From: an uncultured Verrucomicrobia subdivision 3 bacterium
GTDB taxonomy: Bacteria; Verrucomicrobiota; Verrucomicrobiia; Limisphaerales; UBA8199
DNA length: 64,000 nucleotides
Direction of reading: 5' to 3'
Assembly (NCBI GenBank): GCA_903913865.1
Contig: CAIWMU010000127.1
Coordinates: 89,258 to 153,257, forward strand
Shown piece after piece: positions 61,768-64,000 of this stretch. The position numbers and the translations under genes are program-made. Position 1 is the first letter of the stretch. Each line of letters begins with the position of its first letter. Below the pieces are notes generated by a model. The model was not told the origin of the DNA and searched no databases. It saw only the letters and a list, made by a program, of their open reading frames with translations.

Positions 61768-63172
61768 TTTTTTTCGGGTGTTTGAGGGATCGTGTGATGA
61801 GGCTGACGTGCGGCTTTCGCCTTCGTCCGATGAACAGGTATGTGGCTGTTGCGAACAGCCCCACTCCGATGACCAAAGTCAGCAGCCCGATCACCCTGCG
61901 GGAGGGGGGCGGGGTCGGCCCGGTTGAGGCATTCACAACCGTTGGGGTCGGGGTGGTTGGGGAAACATCCGGAGGACTGTTGGTGGGGGCGCCGGGCATT
62001 TTGACCACGGGCTCGGGCGGCGGGGGGGCAGGTTGTGCCACCGTGGGCGCGGGGGGTGGTATCGGGGGCGGCTCAGACGCAGCCGGAATGGTTGGCGTTG
62101 GCTCCGGCTTCGGGATGTTCGGCGGTGCTGCGGGAGGTTCCGGCTTTTCAGGCTTCGCGATGGCCGGCGCTGCGGGTGGGGGTTGGGGAGTCTGCAACGC
62201 CGGCTCAGGCAGCGTGGCGTTTGTCGGCGTGGCGGCCTGTTGGGGTTCGACTTTCGGCGGGAGGTTTGTCGGGGTCTGCTGCACATCCTCCGGTTTTGGG
62301 GTTTTCCGCCCGATGAGAATCAGGGGTTTGCCGATGGGGGCCGGAGGCGGGTTGGTGGGTGCATGGATCGCAGGTGGGACCACTGTTGCAACGGGCACGG
62401 CATGGGGGGGCAGGGGGGAGAGTGTCACCGGGAACGGGGCGGGGGTGGTGCTGCAGTCGAAAAGGTGCCCATCCCTGTAGCGGAGCACCATCAGGAACGG
62501 CATCCGGGCCCGCTCCTGCTCCTTGCGCCATTGAACCGAAGGGGTCAGGGATTGGATGCGCGCCGGATCCCCAACCGCCACCTGGGGGGAATTCGGGGAA
62601 GCGGGGGGTATGTTCCAGCCCGCAAGACGGTCCGGCAATGCTTCATCCCCTGTGGTGATGAGGAAGACGGTCAGGCTGGGGGAATCCTTGATAACCCCTT
62701 CCAGGGAATCCACCACCCTGCCAAGGCGGGGTGTTTTTTGATACAGGCGGGTTCTGGCAAAGTTGAAGATGCGATCACGCAGTGCCGGTTGCGATTCAGG
62801 TGCCCAGCGGTGCAGGGGAAATTCCCCTGTGAACAGTTCCTGATTGTACACCCACACTCCCAGCGAATCCCCTTTGCGCATGAGCGGGGGGAGGGTGTCC
62901 TGCACCAGGGCATCGAGAGCGGTGCAAACTCCATCCAGCCGGGAGCGCATGGGTTGGGATGCCTCGAGGATGATCAGAAACCGGCTCTCGGGAGGGGCGG
63001 GCGGCTTCGTCTGCGCAGCCGCTTGCGCGGTGACTCCAAGCCAGAAGAACCCTGACAGGCAGATCAAAAGCAGCATGGACCACATCCACCCGGACTGGCG
63101 GGAGCCTTTGCCGGCCAGGCTGGTGGCGAGGTATGGCTCGTTCACGGGGGGGATTGTTTCGGGGAATATCAT
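61751..63172 (-). CDS. vWA-like membrane protein with long proline-rich linker
   Basis: The 473-residue protein has an N-terminal hydrophobic segment (MWSMLLLICLSGFFWLGVTA, about residues 30-49), then a vWA-like fold beginning FLIILEASQPMRSRLDG near residue 64, where the usual DxSxS metal site is replaced by EASQP, and TVFLITTGDEALPDRLAG near 165. Residues 260-435 are a Pro/Ala/Thr-rich linker, followed by a membrane helix (IGLLTLVIGVGLFATATYLF) and a basic cytoplasmic tail. It resembles vWA proteins of Verrucomicrobia with periplasmic domains. Overlaps the NYN gene (ATGA) before and the GH5 gene after. Confidence 0.8.
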   Translation of the reverse strand: MIFPETIPPVNEPYLATSLAGKGSRQSGWMWSMLLLICLSGFFWLGVTAQAAAQTKPPAPPESRFLIILEASQPMRSRLDGVCTALDALVQDTLPPLMRKGDSLGVWVYNQELFTGEFPLHRWAPESQPALRDRIFNFARTRLYQKTPRLGRVVDSLEGVIKDSPSLTVFLITTGDEALPDRLAGWNIPPASPNSPQVAVGDPARIQSLTPSVQWRKEQERARMPFLMVLRYRDGHLFDCSTTPAPFPVTLSPLPPHAVPVATVVPPAIHAPTNPPPAPIGKPLILIGRKTPKPEDVQQTPTNLPPKVEPQQAATPTNATLPEPALQTPQPPPAAPAIAKPEKPEPPAAPPNIPKPEPTPTIPAASEPPPIPPPAPTVAQPAPPPPEPVVKMPGAPTNSPPDVSPTTPTPTVVNASTGPTPPPSRRVIGLLTLVIGVGLFATATYLFIGRRRKPHVSLITRSLKHPKKNDHTS

Positions 63173-63642
63173 TGCCGCCTCCGGTTGAAACGGTTCCGTT
63201 CCTTCAGGTTGTGGTGCTTGATTTCATCACGCAACTCGACGAGGGCGCCATCCACCATGTTGATGAAGTTCAGGCAACTGCAGGCGAGACCGCCGAGGCT
63301 GGTCACGGTTTCGCGCTCGGCAATATCGTTCGTCACCGCCATGACCTCCCCATATTCGCGGAACCGGTGTGCGGCCCGCTCAATCATCTGGTCGGCCGTC
63401 TGGCCCTGGTGGGAATAAAGCACCTCCACCGGATGCGGTCCGCCGGGGGAGGAACGGGATCCCCGGGGCTGGGATCCGTCAAAAAAAATGGTGATGGGTG
63501 TGTGCGAGGTGTCCTGATAGGCCCCCAAACGCTGGATGAGTTCATCCCGGGCGGCGGCTGAAAAGCGCGGCATGCCCGGCGCCAACTCGGGCCAGTCATG
63601 CAGCAAACTGTATCCATCCACCAGAATCCGGACCAAAGCCAT
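63169..63642 (-). CDS. YacP-like NYN domain ribonuclease
   Basis: The 157-residue protein has the NYN (PIN-like) fold: ILVDGYSLLHDWP near residue 6 with the first Asp, TIFFDGSQPRG with the second Asp, LYSHQGQTADQMIERAAHRF with the third, and EVMAVTNDIAERETV with the fourth. YacP/Rae1-type enzymes are metal-dependent endoribonucleases; B. subtilis Rae1 cleaves mRNA on the ribosome. It is the first gene of an operon with the vWA-like and GH5 genes, coupled by an ATGA overlap. A 9-bp inverted repeat lies just upstream. Confidence 0.88.
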   Translation of the reverse strand: MALVRILVDGYSLLHDWPELAPGMPRFSAAARDELIQRLGAYQDTSHTPITIFFDGSQPRGSRSSPGGPHPVEVLYSHQGQTADQMIERAAHRFREYGEVMAVTNDIAERETVTSLGGLACSCLNFINMVDGALVELRDEIKHHNLKERNRFNRRRQ

Positions 63643-63660
63643 GCCTGTATCCTAACCCCG

Positions 63661-63697
63661 CCCCATCCCTTTGGAAATGAAAGGATTTGGGATGGGG
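63661..63697. repeat. Inverted repeat upstream of the NYN gene
   Basis: CCCCATCCC (63661-63669) and GGGATGGGG (63689-63697) form a perfect 9-bp stem with a 19-base loop, 19 bases upstream of the NYN start. It could be an operator, a leader hairpin of the operon or a terminator of leftward transcription; no T run follows. Confidence 0.55.
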
Positions 63698-63790
63698 CAT
63701 CCATGGCGACAAGCACGGTTGTAACCATCCCTCGTCAATTCCGGTTTCCTGCGAAGCTCTCCATCCGGGCGTCAGGTCCATTGAGGGGAA

Positions 63791-63861
63791 TCATCCGCAG
63801 ATTTCGCAGATTACCGCAGATGGGGGAGGGGACTCCTTCCGGAATCTGTGTTCATCCGCAG
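63791..63861. repeat. Dispersed GCAGAT repeat, copy 2, cut by an insertion element end
   Basis: The core 63796-63826 matches copy 1 at 58317-58347. It continues through a GAATCTGTGTTCATCCGCAG-type arm (63842-63861), which is close to the reverse of the GCAGAT units, and stops exactly where the IS-like end begins at 63862. Confidence 0.7.
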
Positions 63862-63887
63862 TGAGGTTGCCCCGAATTGACGGACAG
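63862..63887 (+). mobile_element. Left terminal inverted repeat of an IS3-like element
   Basis: The sequence starts with TG and reads TGAGGTTGCCCCGAATTGAC then GGACAG, close to the ends of IS3-family elements, which start with TG and carry a CCCC then (T)TGGACA-type core. A transposase-like start follows 23 bases later. The right end is outside the window, so the element cannot be confirmed. Confidence 0.6.
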
Positions 63888-63910
63888 TGAATTAAGGAAG
63901 ACACTGAACC

Positions 63911-64000
63911 ATGAAAGCGACCATACAAGTGCCGGAGAGAGTCCAACGGAAATTTGATCCTGCATTTAAAGCCCAAGCCGTCCAGAACTGGATGGAGAGC
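63911..64000 (+). CDS. Transposase, IS3-type OrfA, N-terminal part only
   Basis: Thirty codons from an ATG at 63911 run off the window. The end of the visible chain, RKFDPAFKAQAVQNWMES, matches the helix-turn-helix entry of IS3/IS911-type OrfA transposase subunits (the typical R-x-F-x-x-x-F-K-x-x-A-V pattern). A purine-rich AAGGAAG lies 10 bases before the ATG. OrfA binds the element ends before strand cleavage by the OrfAB fusion. Together with the terminal repeat at 63862 this indicates an insertion sequence that extends beyond the window. Confidence 0.75.
   Translation, partial: MKATIQVPERVQRKFDPAFKAQAVQNWMES

Noticed and set aside
62033..63055. Plus-strand Arg/Gly-rich frame of 340 codons
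   Set aside because: It is the antisense of the proline-rich linker of the vWA-like gene.
1..64000. CRISPR arrays, rRNA or tRNA genes
   Set aside because: No regularly spaced direct repeats and no tRNA- or rRNA-like segments were noticed in the intergenic regions read by eye; a tRNAscan-SE/Infernal run would be decisive.

Overview
The window reads as chromosomal DNA of a high-GC, heterotrophic, diderm bacterium, most likely a member of the Verrucomicrobiota (possibly a Pedosphaera/Limisphaera-like lineage). This assignment is inferred from gene content, not from a marker phylogeny. The supporting traits are: twin-arginine-exported Gfo/Idh/MocA and xylose-isomerase-like TIM-barrel proteins, a LamG-domain giant secreted protein, an orphan prepilin-type protein ending in an F-x-DGH-type motif, many secreted glycoside hydrolases, a lipoprotein neutral ceramidase, futalosine-pathway menaquinone synthesis (MqnD) and hopanoid genes. 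No rRNA, tRNA or CRISPR array was seen.

Layout. 1-8.9 kb: the start of an exported protein cut by the window edge, an operon of an 819-residue orphan protein, a lipoprotein and an MDR oxidoreductase, then trpF, then an overlapping operon of neutral ceramidase, TIM-barrel isomerase and Gfo/Idh oxidoreductase. 9-22.5 kb: mostly housekeeping, with glycogen phosphorylase, two ABC-2 permeases, rpoD-mqnD, a Tat-exported TIM-barrel protein, a MazG-like/Sua5/TolC/MetF run, and trpD. 22.5-26.5 kb: a complex I segment nuoA-B-C-D-I without the other subunits. 26.5-35.6 kb: secreted and surface proteins (SGNH lipoprotein, Tat Gfo/Idh, LamG protein, prepilin-like protein), an ECF sigma factor and a membrane-anchored alpha/beta hydrolase.

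35.7-46.4 kb holds the most striking locus: five tightly packed or overlapping co-directional genes for exported carbohydrate-active enzymes resembling GH110 (alpha-1,3-galactosidase), GH106 (alpha-L-rhamnosidase), GH95 and GH29 (fucosidases) and GH101 (endo-alpha-N-acetylgalactosaminidase). Together they look like a single-operon kit for stripping fucosylated, alpha-galactosylated O-glycans or a similar fucose/rhamnose-rich glycan, with no SusC/SusD-type transporter beside it.

46.5-56.8 kb: a SCO1/DUF420 pair (cytochrome oxidase maturation), then a long plus-strand run yicC-gmk-coaC-histidine kinase-NtrC-type regulator-small membrane protein-hpnD-hpnK-DMT transporter, meeting a convergent hpnG-like phosphorylase and a PolB-type exonuclease. 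56.9-64 kb: archaeal-type phosphoglycerate mutase with a clear terminator, a repeat-rich gap with REP-like GC palindromes, an unusual zinc-ribbon SDR lacking the catalytic tyrosine, an operon of a YacP-like NYN nuclease, a vWA-like membrane protein and a Tat-exported GH5 enzyme, and at the right edge the left end of an IS3-like element that appears to have inserted into a dispersed repeat.
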